A program made the translations under genes and the position numbers. A stretch of 64,000 nt of DNA from Maniola hyperantus (Eukaryota > Arthropoda > Insecta > Lepidoptera > Nymphalidae), in NCBI RefSeq assembly GCF_902806685.2, contig NC_048537.1:14034720-14098719 (forward strand), in the 5' to 3' direction. Positions within the stretch are counted from its first letter, which is position 1. Every line of letters begins with the position of its first letter. The notes under the pieces were generated by a model that was given only the letters and a program-made list of their open reading frames with translations, was not told where the DNA came from and did not search any database. Positions 47,601 to 57,060 of the stretch are shown here, piece after piece.

Positions 47601-47689
47601 ATACATCTCTAATTGAGCTTGGTAATTGTACCAACCTGTCGATTCCGTTCATCCGTAATCCGTGATATTTGTATTTTCTTCCGTCCCAT
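32612..47689 (-). CDS. Mef2: MEF2, MADS-box transcription factor of muscle differentiation
   Basis: Nuclear DNA-binding activator of muscle genes. Coding exons, in gene order on the minus strand: 47689-47636, 42248-42111, 41289-41224, 40415-40115, 38686-38451, 38148-38027, 34150-33975, 32736-32612 (TAG). They sum to 1,218 nt, 405 residues, with every phase consistent. Residues 1-57 are the MADS box (MGRKKIQISRI, KRKFGVMKKAYELSVLCDCE), 58-86 the MEF2 domain (VLLKYTEYNEPHESLTN). The first exon ends after NRQ, as in other MEF2 genes. Further motifs: MSPDSPE, NLRVVIP, and IKAEPVSPP (Lys333, Ser338; the phosphorylation-dependent sumoylation consensus). The end KRPRIDGWAT* resembles the C-terminal nuclear signal. 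The 5' UTR part of the first coding exon runs to 47782, preceded by an acceptor (ttgcccacag), so untranslated exons lie further upstream. Introns hold a tRNA gene and many repeats. Exon-like tandem copies at 33572-33922 may give other isoforms. Confidence 0.96.
32845..33560. repeat. Probable LINE 3'-end derived repeat downstream of the MEF2 array
   Basis: Contains (atttt)-rich and (ATAT)n tracts and the words gcaaaggcggccttatcgct and cgatctcttccaggcaacct, which I recognise as a widespread lepidopteran repeat. It fills most of the last MEF2 intron between the terminal exon and the tandem exon copies. Family identity rests on memory only. Confidence 0.5.
33572..34070 (-). repeat. Mef2: Tandem array of about 145 bp duplicating part of a MEF2 exon with its splice donor
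   Basis: Read on the minus strand, the 3' part of the exon 34150-33975 (from about gcggagcct), its donor gtaagtacggtaagtg and 52 nt of intron recur. Copy B is 33922-33830 (93 nt), copy C 33777-33686 (92 nt), copy D 33633 to a TGA at 33574-33572. Each copy is preceded by attactaatactat(a)aag, or tattacgaacattacaaag for C, a possible branch point plus AG. B, joined in phase 1, reads AEPVPSPRAP...LSGAID in frame. C has a one-base deletion. D reads AEPVPSPRAPDHLHRGSPAD then stop. Whether any copy is spliced in cannot be told from sequence alone. Confidence 0.85.
34303..34433. mobile_element. 131-bp MITE with perfect 25-bp termini in a MEF2 intron
   Basis: Left tcacgtgtttgtcggagtat... and right ...atactccgacaaacacgtga are exact inverted repeats of 25 bases. 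A second mirrored word (ccaaggag / ctccttgg) lies inside. It is 152 bases upstream of the MEF2 exon starting at 34150. The termini include CACGTG, an E-box core. Confidence 0.85.
34660..34846 (-). mobile_element. tRNA-derived SINE (second family) in a MEF2 intron
   Basis: On the minus strand the head reads as a tRNA-like molecule (A box tagctcaaccggtaaagg, B box ggttcaaacccc). A body and an A-rich tail follow, ending in about a dozen A's. Same orientation as MEF2. No true tRNA secondary structure is fully kept, so it is a SINE and not a gene. Confidence 0.75.
35406..35553. mobile_element. 148-bp MITE-like inverted repeat in a MEF2 intron
   Basis: Ends ggaattcatagtcaagatag and ctatcttgactatgaattcc are exact complements. 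Inner arms (acgacgattcagacgac and gtcgtttgaatcgtcc) match with small gaps. Confidence 0.8.
36195..36266 (+). tRNA. tRNA-His (anticodon GTG)
   Basis: 72 nt with a complete cloverleaf: acceptor stem GCCGTGA/TCACGGC plus discriminator A, D arm with TAGTGGTTAGGA, anticodon stem CTACG/CGTAG around loop TTGTGGC (GTG at 36228-36230), and T arm CCAGG-TTCGAAT-CCTGG. The sequence is close to canonical eukaryotic tRNA-His. A T-run suitable as a Pol III terminator begins at about 36294. It lies inside a MEF2 intron on the opposite strand to MEF2. All stems are paired, which favours a live gene over a SINE head. Confidence 0.95.
36506..36587. repeat. Hairpin inverted repeat rich in ATT/AAT
   Basis: Word tctatttgtttttggcgttt followed by (att)n, then its complement (aat)n and aaacgccgaaaaacaagtag. 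A near-perfect foldback of about 80 bases. The word caaacaagtagattat is directly repeated just after. Confidence 0.7.
41330..41669 (+). mobile_element. Full-length tRNA-derived SINE next to a MEF2 splice acceptor
   Basis: 340 bp bounded by the target duplication aaatcat (41323-41329 and 41670-41676). The head has an A box (tggcgcagtggtgagc) and a B box (gggttcgattcc), the body ends ttgtatctgaataaaaaata. Antisense to MEF2; its head lies 40 bases from the acceptor of exon 41289-41224. Tail-only copies of the family occur on the minus strand at 35622-35692 and 56073-56270. Confidence 0.88.
41835..42087. mobile_element. MITE 'agcgagcaaacgagcag' beside a MEF2 donor
   Basis: Inverted ends atagcgagcaaacgagcag and ctgctcgtttgctcgctat enclose a body with the words accgccgtccatgaacattt and gcagcaccagaggaactgcc, the latter mirrored as ggcggttcctctggtgctgc. 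It starts about 23 bases beyond the donor of MEF2 exon 42248-42111. Decayed copies: 44085-44135 and 44480-44525. Confidence 0.8.
42330..42665 (+). pseudogene. Decayed C-terminal end of a LINE reverse transcriptase
   Basis: Frame pieces read as SLRDQFRNEEIRRRTTVPDI, AQRVAKLKWQWAH and, after shifts, a WTDDIKRI-like and a VEWKSLQ-like segment. This order is typical of the end of a lepidopteran non-LTR ORF2. It is frameshifted and 5'-truncated, inside a MEF2 intron on the opposite strand, and the sequence ends gacgtctatcagttgatgat. Confidence 0.75.
42671..42797. mobile_element. MITE-like inverted repeat immediately after the LINE fragment
   Basis: Left arm cttctgttacagctgtgtcg...tgctgctaaac is mirrored as gtttagcagca...gacacagctgtagcagaag. 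Arms of about 52 bases, with a 20-base spacer. It abuts the gat-rich end of the LINE fragment. Confidence 0.75.
43481..43620. mobile_element. GC-rich MITE 'gcgacaggtcgagatg', copy 1
   Basis: Left gcgacaggtcgagatgacaa and right ttgccatctcggcctgtcgc-like complement enclose a very GC-rich body, sharply different from the AT-rich surroundings. A shorter copy lies at 45661-45750. Confidence 0.8.
44653..45035. mobile_element. hAT-type non-autonomous element with 8-bp target duplication
   Basis: Ends cagggttgttgcggat and atccgtaacacccctag-type complement are imperfect inverted repeats. Flanks gtccgtac (44645-44652) and gttcgtac (45036-45043) match at 7 of 8 bases, the target size of hAT elements. 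The interior is full of the subterminal word gcggatgcggat in both directions. It is inserted in an older repeat that resumes as ggctgtctgtcggttag. Confidence 0.8.
45661..45750. mobile_element. GC-rich MITE 'gcgacaggtcgagatg', copy 2
   Basis: Ends gcgacaggtcgagatggca and tgccatctcgacctgtcgc are exact inverted repeats of 19 bases. The 90-bp element shares gatatgaggcgggg (mirrored) and gcgggggctgt with copy 1, so it is an internally deleted relative. Confidence 0.85.
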
Positions 47690-47782
47690 GGTGGCAGCAA
47701 TCTTGGAGGGGGTGTGAGGAGCGGGGGGAGAACAAGAGTGGCCGGACGGCGGGCTGCTACTTCGGACGTCAACAGCTGCTAT
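47636..47782 (-). other. Mef2: First coding exon of MEF2 with 5' UTR and Kozak context
   Basis: The acceptor attctcttgcccacag ends at 47783, so this is not the first exon of the message. The 93 nt before the ATG are GC-rich. The start context is gctgccaccATGG, a strong initiation site. The frame before the ATG (ending PHTPSKIAAT) has no stop back to the acceptor, so an upstream start joined here cannot be excluded, though all known MEF2 proteins begin at this ATG. Confidence 0.9.
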
Positions 47783-49361
47783 CTGTGGGCAAGAGAATAT
47801 AAACATTAATATTTTTGTGATATGGTTCATATCAAATTGAACGTTTCTGGTGTCTTGTGGTGATTATGAAACTCAAGTCATAATAAATTCGTTATAAATG
47901 CAAAAGTGTTTGTTTGTTAGTTTATCGGTTTGTTGGTTTGACCTTCAATCACGTTATAACAGAGCCACGGGTCGACGTGATTTTTTGCATGGTTATAGTT
48001 AAAGACTTGGAGAGTGACATAGACTATTTTTATACGGAAAAACAAAGCGTTCCCATGGAATTTTAAAGTAAAACTAAAACCACGCGAACTATGTAGCGGG
48101 CATTAGCTAGTAAAAAATAAAATTTCCATTGAACTATTGAAGTTTTGATGACTTCATAACTTCGATGTTGGTGGTCTAATACACAGATACAATGAAAATG
48201 AGTGCAAAATCATTACAGATTCAATACACTGTCCCCTTATCAATAAAAATGCAATCACAAACAAACCGTGCAGGCTTACAAGCGCCGTGCAACATTAGCG
48301 TATCCATAATACATCAGTTAGGTCACAGATTTGCATAATGACCCCCACTGTAGAGCCCCTATAACCTCGTTTTTTTCTGATCGAACGATTTCAGGTATAC
48401 TCGTAAGATTTTGCTGAGTATCGAGCATACTATATTTTGTTGGAATGTGAATATATTTCTCTTATCAGTAATCACAACCGCACGGCCTATTATCGCAAGA
48501 AACCTTTTATTAGCTTGTAGTTACTTAAGTTTAAGATTATAATTTATTAATTTAAGCTGTTGGTTCTCCTAATAAAATAAAAACATAAAATAAAATAAAA
48601 AATAAAAGTTTCTGCTACGTCAGTAAGTTGATTTCGTAAAACCTGCGTCAAACATTATTACAATCTCAATGGTTGTGATTAGCTGAATTTGTGCGATTCC
48701 TGTTGCAACAATGCATTGTTGCCAATAGTGAGCGAGCGTCAACCAATCATAGGTGATTGCGATCGTGACATTGTAGCTGTCATTCTACCGCAATCGAGCA
48801 TCAGGTGTGATCACTGATCAAAGAACAGGGAATGTCAGTTCAAATACTTCATCAGAACAGTTCCTCTTACAGAGTAGATAGCATTTGATCGATATTGCAA
48901 TGATTTTACTCGCGAAAAACATTGCAAAAGCCACTTCATCTATCTACTACTTTTCGTAGACACCAGAGAGGTTTTGCATACTTAGTTACTAAATCAAATT
49001 ATTGGTAATTGACATAATTATCTTGAGTGTAAATTAAGAACTTTTATTTATTATTGCCACCTTATCTTATCAGTCTAAAATCTCAATTAGTCTATAGATT
49101 GACAGTATAGTAATTAATTAAGCATAAATTTAATTACATGAATAAATATAAGGCGTAACCTTTGAGAGCTTTTTCTTTTTTTGCAATGCCAGGTTTTGCT
49201 ATACTACGATCTTATACCTAGTGGGTAGTAGGTATAGGTATTAACCATCAACATCCTCATCTTAACCCATCGCCAGCCCACAACTAAGGACGGGTCTCCT
49301 GTCAGAGTGAGAAAGATATGGACCATAGTTCACAATGCAGGCCAAGCCAAGTGCGGATTGG

Positions 49362-49978
49362 GTATTTTCCTACTTTTGAATTTGATAAATATTATTACTT
49401 TATTATAAACTAGCTTATTCTCGTGACTTCGTCCGCGTGGACTACACAAATTGAAAACCCCTATTTCACCCCCTTAGGGGTTGAATTTTCAAAAATCCTT
49501 GCTTAGCGGATGCTTACGTCATAATAGCTATCTGCATGCCAAATTTCAGCCCAATCCGTCCAGTGGTTTGAGCTGTGCGTTGATAGATCAGTCAGTCAAT
49601 CAGTCAGTCAGTCAGTCAGTCACCTTTTCCTTTTATATATATTTAGACTAGGACAAAAATAATGATGTACGCTGAAAAAAATATTAAAATCCAACCAACA
49701 TTTACAAAGTTACAGGCATTTTAATTTTGGAGTGGGAGGGTCTTCTATCCCTTTCTCGCAAAGCAAAAATTTGTATGAAACCGCACGAAGCTACTATGGC
49801 ATTAGTAAGGTGTGACGTCAAAATGCTATATCGCTATCTTTGTCTTATCAGAAATATTTAAATGCTTATAACTTTTTTGTTATATTATTTTGATCGATTT
49901 AATTAGTTTTTCAGTTTACGTCATTATTTTTATCCTAGTTTATAATAAAGTACTAAAAAAATTGGAGTTAAATACCCA
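49362..49978. mobile_element. 617-bp element inserted in a SINE with 5-bp duplication ATTGG
   Basis: The SINE word gtgcggattggcagactt is broken: gtgcggattgg ends at 49361 and attggcagattt resumes at 49979, leaving ATTGG on both sides. The insert has the shared word actttattataaactag near each end in opposite orientation and carries a copy of the 'tagcttatgctcgcg' repeat at 49408-49648. Confidence 0.7.
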
Positions 49979-52690
49979 ATTGGCAGATTTCGCACACTTT
50001 TGAAGATTAGGAGAACTTTCAGACATCCAAGTTTCCTCACCGTGTTTTCGTTCACCGTTAAAGCAAGTGATATTAATTGATTGCGTAAAACGCACAACTC
50101 TCCGTAAAGTTAGAGATTCGTGACCGGGATCGAACCCCTTTAGCATAAAATAATGATGCAGAGAAACTTCGTAAATATAGCCTATGCCCTATAGATATGA
50201 TATCGTATCGGAAATTTTTATTAAGTTGGGTTCACTATGTGAGTACAGAAAGCTTTACAATTCGCAGTACTCTTAAGTCTATGCAGTAGGTTGCGTTTGT
50301 GTTGGATTTAGCATTTTCCTTGAAGTTCATACATAGTGTTTACAGTTTACTCAGTTTCCCCTACATTGTGGGAGTGTGCGTGACTGGGCACGCACACATT
50401 TACACCGTATACGAAGTTGCATCAGTGAGAGTTGCACTTACGTAGGTAGTAGTGACGGTCAATGTGTGGGTCAAATATATAAAGCCGAAACTACACTACG
50501 GAATAAATATTTATTATCACATACATTTTTCATCTTGTTCCCGCCTTTGTAATTCTATATTTGGAGCCACTTTGCTAACTATAGCTTTTAAGACGTACGT
50601 ACCTACTTATATAGCTATAAGAACATACTAGGTATATCTACTTTTATTACTCATTTATCTAAATACTTATATAAAAGGAACAGGTGACTGACTGACTGAT
50701 CTATCAACGCACAGCTCAAACTACTGGACGGATAGGGCTATAATTTAGCGTGCAGATAGCTATTATGACGTACCTACGCATCCACTAAAAAAGGATTTTT
50801 GAAAATTCAACCCCTAAGTGGGTGAAATAAGTCGCGAGCATAAGCTGGTTAAATATAATTTAAATTAAATAATACAATTCAGGTATACAAAGTATATCAT
50901 TAATTTGTACATAATGGATATGTTATTGAATAACTTAACAGAAAAGTTCTTAATATAATATGTGAAACTAAAACTAATTAGATTTCAGAGAGAGAGAGAT
51001 TTTTTCAAATAACAAAGGCACCGTTTTGAGAGGATGTATAATATTTATCTCGTTGTAAGTATTGTAGGCTTGAACAATTACTTTTTATTCGTTCAGTAAT
51101 TAAAATGTCAGTTACAATTCCAACGTTGAAATGTGATTAAAAATTTTGGATAAAATTCAGCCCTTCCAGTTATCGAGTCAAAAACAAAAATAACGCTATA
51201 AGAGCCTTCAAGTTTATCTTTTCGCGTAACATTTACATTAAAATTGAAATGAAATAAAAAATATATAATTAACGAAAGTTAGAGTTGGCTCACTTAAAAC
51301 TTACTTGTTAACTAAACTTGTGACTTGCAAGCTCTAATCCGCAGATATAACGTTAGCCTTGGCACATGCATTAAGCCTATGCGTTTGCGTTTACACGTGC
51401 AAACGCAGCTCAACAGTGGGGGAGTATTTAATAGGTATGTAGGGAAGAGGGTGTCAGGCACTCAGGTCACTATGTTTATAGGTGGCTTGTTAGGTGGCAT
51501 TGCGTTTAATCAGCCATTATCAACCGTTCGCCATGAGTGACAGTAAATCTTTTTTATTTATGAAGACATTTATATTTTTAGCTTAGAAAAATTATTTAAA
51601 TTGCGCCACATTATGGAGTTGTGGATTGGAACCTAGGTAACGTATAAAATATGGGTGATTCTGAGCAAAAAATGTACTTTATGTTCATTGTTCATAATCA
51701 AATTAAGTTCTTCTAGGACATTAAGGTTCAAAGTTTCTACGGTGATAATTCCATGAATAGTTATGTGGTAGGTAATTAGGTACAGTAAAATGTAAAAAAA
51801 TATCAATTAAATTAAATCTAAATATATAAAAGGAAAAGGTGACTGACTGACTGATCTATCAACGCATAGCTCAACCTACTGGACGGATCGGGCTGAAATT
51901 TGGCATGCAGATTAGCTATTATGACGTAAACATCCGCTAAGAAAGGATTTTTGAAAATTCAACCCCTAAGGGGGTAAAATATGGGGTTTGAAATTTGTGT
52001 AGTCTACGCGGACGAAGTAGCGAGCATAAGCTAGTATTATAGATGACAAAATCATTTTTTTTTACATAAGATGATCCTATTTTCAGGGTAAAAATCTCGC
52101 CAAACTGAGTGGAAAATTACGATCGACTTTTGACGCTTCGCGTAATTTAATATTAAAAAATTATACCTTTCCGAAAATTTCCCACCATTATATTATAAAA
52201 AGTTTATTAAACCTCATTATCATACCTAGACAGTTCTTTTTCAAAGGTTCAAATACAACTAAATTAGGCAGAGATTCCGTGCTGGAGTATTTTTCAATTT
52301 TGTAACGAAGCATTTCACTATGTCACGTATAATCGCAGGCCGCAATTTTTTTAACCTTTACTAGAAAAAAATTGTTACCAATTTGCGTGGAATAAAAGTT
52401 CTAAGTTACTTAGTTTGTCAAGTAAATCGTGTTTACGCCGGCTTATAATCTATTTTATTTAGTAGAGCGAACGGGAAGCTGTATACCCTCGCCTTACCTT
52501 TTTCTCATGGCTCATTACATTTTTCTTCAAAGGATAACATAGGCGTGAAGCGTAAAGAGTGAGTTTGCGGAAAATTGTGGTAATTTTTTTTGTAGATCGC
52601 GGCTCACAGTTTATCTACTTACAATTTCCTAATCCTAAAAAAATCGTTTTATCTCGGCAATATATAAAATGTTTGTCTCTAACTTTATCA

Positions 52691-52733
52691 CATGCTAGGC
52701 TTTTATATTATGTTAATATAAAAGCCTAGCATG
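52691..52733. repeat. Perfect 43-bp palindrome
   Basis: Twenty-base arms (catgctaggcttttatatta and its exact complement) with a 3-base spacer tgt. Confidence 0.9.
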
Positions 52734-53212
52734 ACGCCAAGACGAAAAAATTTCCCGCGAGGCTTGTGTCACGAGTCTTGAGTCCACTCTTCTATCAATG
52801 TCAAAGTAGGTATTTATGTTTACATTAGGTATTGAATCCACACTAATACACCTATTATAAATGCGAGTGTGTCCGTCTGACTGTAAGCTTTTCACGGCCC
52901 ATCCGTTTAACCAATTTTAAAGTTTGGTACAATTACAGAGTTAACTTGCACCCCGGGGATGATAATATAGGCTACGTTTCGAGTTCTTACGGGATGTTTA
53001 AAAACCTAATTCGACACGGACGAAATCGCGGGCGTCATCGAGTACTGATATAAGTTGATTCCACTTTGACACTTGGATGTGGAGCTGATAATGTCCGATT
53101 CCCACACCTATTTGGTCATCTCACACTATGACAGTGCGAGGGACTTGGTCATACTAAGCGCACAGTTCACGTTAGGGCTTCGACATCACTGACAGGCGTT
53201 TTTTGACGCTGG

Positions 53213-53290
53213 TAGCCCTAAGCCGTATATTTCTATCACGTGACCGCTATGGTCACTGATATATGGAGATACATATACGGCTTAGGGCTA
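53213..53290. repeat. Inverted repeat of 18-base arms
   Basis: tagccctaagccgtatat at the left is matched by atatacggcttagggcta at the right. The centre includes tcacgtgacc and tggtcactga, themselves partly mirrored, so this is probably a small MITE. Confidence 0.7.
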
Positions 53291-56200
53291 ATATTTGACA
53301 TAATGACGATTCAGGATTAAACCGAGAGTTCCCTCACTCTAGTTCACTCTGCTAAGGGTGCAGGTGGGAGCACAGACGAGAGCTAAATTGTCATCAAATA
53401 AAACAACTCTAGACACTTCCAAGTTAGAACTAACACTAATGTATGTATACACTGACTTAGAAGCTAGTGTATGTACGCCTTTTCAGTTTTTTACAGTATG
53501 AGGTCACGCCATCGTATGACGTCATCTCGCGGCCAACATACAAAAACAAATAGAAAGAACTTCATTTTAATTGACCCGTACAAAAAGTCTGTCGGTAATT
53601 CATTATTCACACTAAGGATAGGTTATTAATTAAACGCTAGCTTATTAATCAAAGGATATTGGATACTACCTACTTAAAAGAAATTATTATTAATGTAAGT
53701 AGGTACGCTAATTAATAATTACGATATCATATATTATTTTTCATCGATTACCTACAATATACTTAAGTTTTCACTTTTCATCGGTTTACAGTAAATTGGT
53801 TTTAGTATTATAGTTTGAAAAGAACAATTTTCAGTGCTTTTTCACTGTAAACTTTTTTAAAGATTTTTATATATTAAAACGCGCATATTCCGAAAAGTTA
53901 GAGATGCGTGACCGGTGCCGATCCCCGAATTGCAGGCCGAAGTCTTAACTGTTCGGTTAACACCGCATGTAGGCAAAATTACCTACTGAAAATTAAAAGG
54001 TGAAACCTGAAATACGGTAGAGAACCTATCAGTCATTGAGAGTAATGAAAGCTCGGTCGCCGAGCGTGGGTTAACACCGCACCACCCACACGCAATGCCT
54101 GTGACGTACTTGCCAACTATAGTGTGAGAGCCAACCGACGAATTTTGCTAGGCATTTGTACCGGTAGGGTGCGTTGGGGATGACTGTTTCTACTACGAAG
54201 ATGCTCAAGATGAAGAAGCTGAAGCCCACGACTTTCGCCCGCGTGGATTTAAGGTTTTTTTAATCCCATAGGAATGCTTTCATTATCTGGGATTAAAAGT
54301 AGCCTGTGTCACTGTCCCGGTCTTTAACTATATACATGCAAAAAAACACGTCGATCCGTTTCTCAGTTGCGGCGTGATTGAAGCACAAACCAACGAACAA
54401 ACACATTCGCATTTATAATTGGGTAGTAATTAAAACTTTCGAGGATTCGTTTGTAGGACGTGGAAAACCGGATATTTTACTTTTATAAGCTCCCTAGGTG
54501 TTTACACCTTAAAAGCAATTTCAGAAGGTAGTCAGATCTTTCTCCACACCATTCCTATGGTTTTAAAATTTTATATCTGTAGGTACCTACTATGAACACG
54601 CGTAAAATAGCAATCGTTAGGTTTATAAAAATATTAAAATACACATCTGACAGGTTGTTCATTTATGATAATCAAAGCTAGCAATAAGTTTACAGAACAA
54701 AAAAAATTGCAAACAGCTTTCAAACACAGCGAAAACCCACCCGAACTCACTCCCAACACATCCTAATTAATTATACATGATAATCTAGTCCTTTTATTCC
54801 CCCGTGGAACTTCTGCAGCAGTAATTTTCCATGTCCTTGGCTTTGGTTACTACCTTGAAATGGGTCCACGAGGGACCCAATCTTTTAAGATCTGCCTTCA
54901 TGAACGTCCACCAGATGTTGCTTGGTAATTATACCAATTAGCCTTTAGAGAGCTAATGCTAATTAGAAATGAAGAAATCCGTAGAAGAAACCCGAGTAAC
55001 CATCATAGCTCAACGGGTTGCGATGCTGAAATGGCAAATGGCAATGGACAAGGCACAAAGTTAGAAAAACCGATAGACGTAGGAGCCCTTGGTAGATTGG
55101 GCTGCTAAGGTTCCTATCGAGTCGATCTTTTACTAGGGTTCCGTACCTCAAAATGAAAAACGGAATCCTTATAAGATCACTTTGTTGTCTGTCTGTCGAT
55201 GTCGGTCTGTCAAGAAACCTACAGGGTACTTCCCGTTGACGTGGAATTATGAAATCTGGCATGTAGGTAGGTCTTGTAGCTGACATTAGTGGAAGAATCT
55301 GAAAACCCTGAATTTGTGGTTATATCACACAAAAAAAAATTAAATTGTGGTCATAAACTAATAATTAGGATTTTCAATTTTCGAAGTAAGATAAATATAT
55401 CAAGTGGGGTATCATATGAAAGGTCTTCACCTGTGCATTCTAAAACAGATTTTTATTTATTTTTATGCATCATAGTTTTTGAATTATCGTGCAAAATGTC
55501 GAAAAAATACGATTGTAGTACGGAACCCTCGGTGCGCGAGCCTGACTCGCACTTGGCCAGTTTTTTTCAGCTAGAGAGGCTGGATCAGATCAGCAGTTTT
55601 TTTAATATTTTTTAGCAGCTTAGGTTTTTATCCAGTCGAGATCACGAGACCTTTGTTTGGAGGCGGCTCGGTCTCTAAAAAGGTTCCTAAGACTGCTGTG
55701 GCCACAAGAGAGGCTGGATATTCCGGCGATAGTAGTTAGTGTGTACCCAGCCTAACGGTTTATTGGTGTCGCGTGTATACGTATGACACAAGCAAAAGTG
55801 CATCTACCCTTGCTTCGACGTTTAATCTAATATTGTAACACAATTATGTGACTTACACAAGTCTGCCAGGGTCGAGGGTAGCGTTAAGTTATCTAACACC
55901 TGTTTGTTAGAGTCAGGGCAATGTAGGTACCGATTCCGATGGCTAATAAATTTTAGAGTATTCGCATCTTTTTCTTAGCAATGTAATAAGAAAAGGACAG
56001 ATAAACTAAATTTTATTTAAAACTGTCAAACCTCGTGACTGTGACTTTAGGTGCCAATCTTGAGCATAATGTCTTTTTTTTTCAGATACAAGTTAGCCCT
56101 TGACTGCAATCTCACCTGATGAAAGGGAAGGAAGGGGTATGGCAGTTTTTACTAAACCCATACCCCTTTGGTTTGTACACGGCGTCGTACCGGAACGCTA

Positions 56201-57007
56201 AATCGCTTGGCGGTACGGCTTTGCCGATAGGGTACTAGCCACGGCCGACGCCTCCCACCAGACAAAGTCTAATGTAGAGTAAAAATAGCTCTAAAATTTA
56301 GAACCTTTAATTAAAAATAAAAAAAATTGCAATATCGAAAGAAAAAATACATATATACCTACCTACTCAGCATCAGCAATGACCAGCTTTAAGCAATTAA
56401 ATATCACTTACTGGTTAAGGAAAACATTGTGAAGAAACCTGTGAAGTCTGCCAACCCGCACTTGGCCAGCGTGGTGGAATATGGGCTAAACCCTTCTCAT
56501 TCTGTGAGGAGACCCAGGAGGAGGGTTGATCATAATGATGATGATAATAGTTGCAAAAATAGCATAAATTGGAAGTAACTTAAAACAAAAGCTAAAGGCA
56601 CAGATTAGAGAAGTAAAGGCTCTATCTATGGCTACAGGTAAATCTAGGATCAAAATGCCGAAAATTTTCCTCTACCCAATACCTATTTAATCAAGCGACC
56701 TGTCGTAACCAGAGGAGCTCGGAAAACCTTTGTTGGTGCGATCCGATCGAATGTACAAGGAGTACATAGGAGACAAAAAGCCAAAAACTTCTATTCTAGA
56801 TAATGGATTGATTCAAGGAATGCCTTTACTTACTAAATTATATATTGAAACTGTTCCAATAGGATTAGGATTGAAATTGTTATATAGAATTGTTTAAATA
56901 GGATTAGGAGTACGGAATTATAGACACATTCCTACCTAGAAATACAAGATTATTTTTAGGGTTCCCTACCTCAAAAGGAAAAACGAAACACTTATAGGTT
57001 CACTTTG

Positions 57008-57008
<1 letters not shown>

Positions 57009-57055
<47 letters not shown>

Positions 57056-57060
57056 CTGTC
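57009..57060. repeat. (TCTG)n microsatellite inside an interspersed repeat
   Basis: About thirteen four-base units with one substitution (tccg). The other copies of the host repeat have only three to four units here, so this copy has expanded. Confidence 0.9.
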
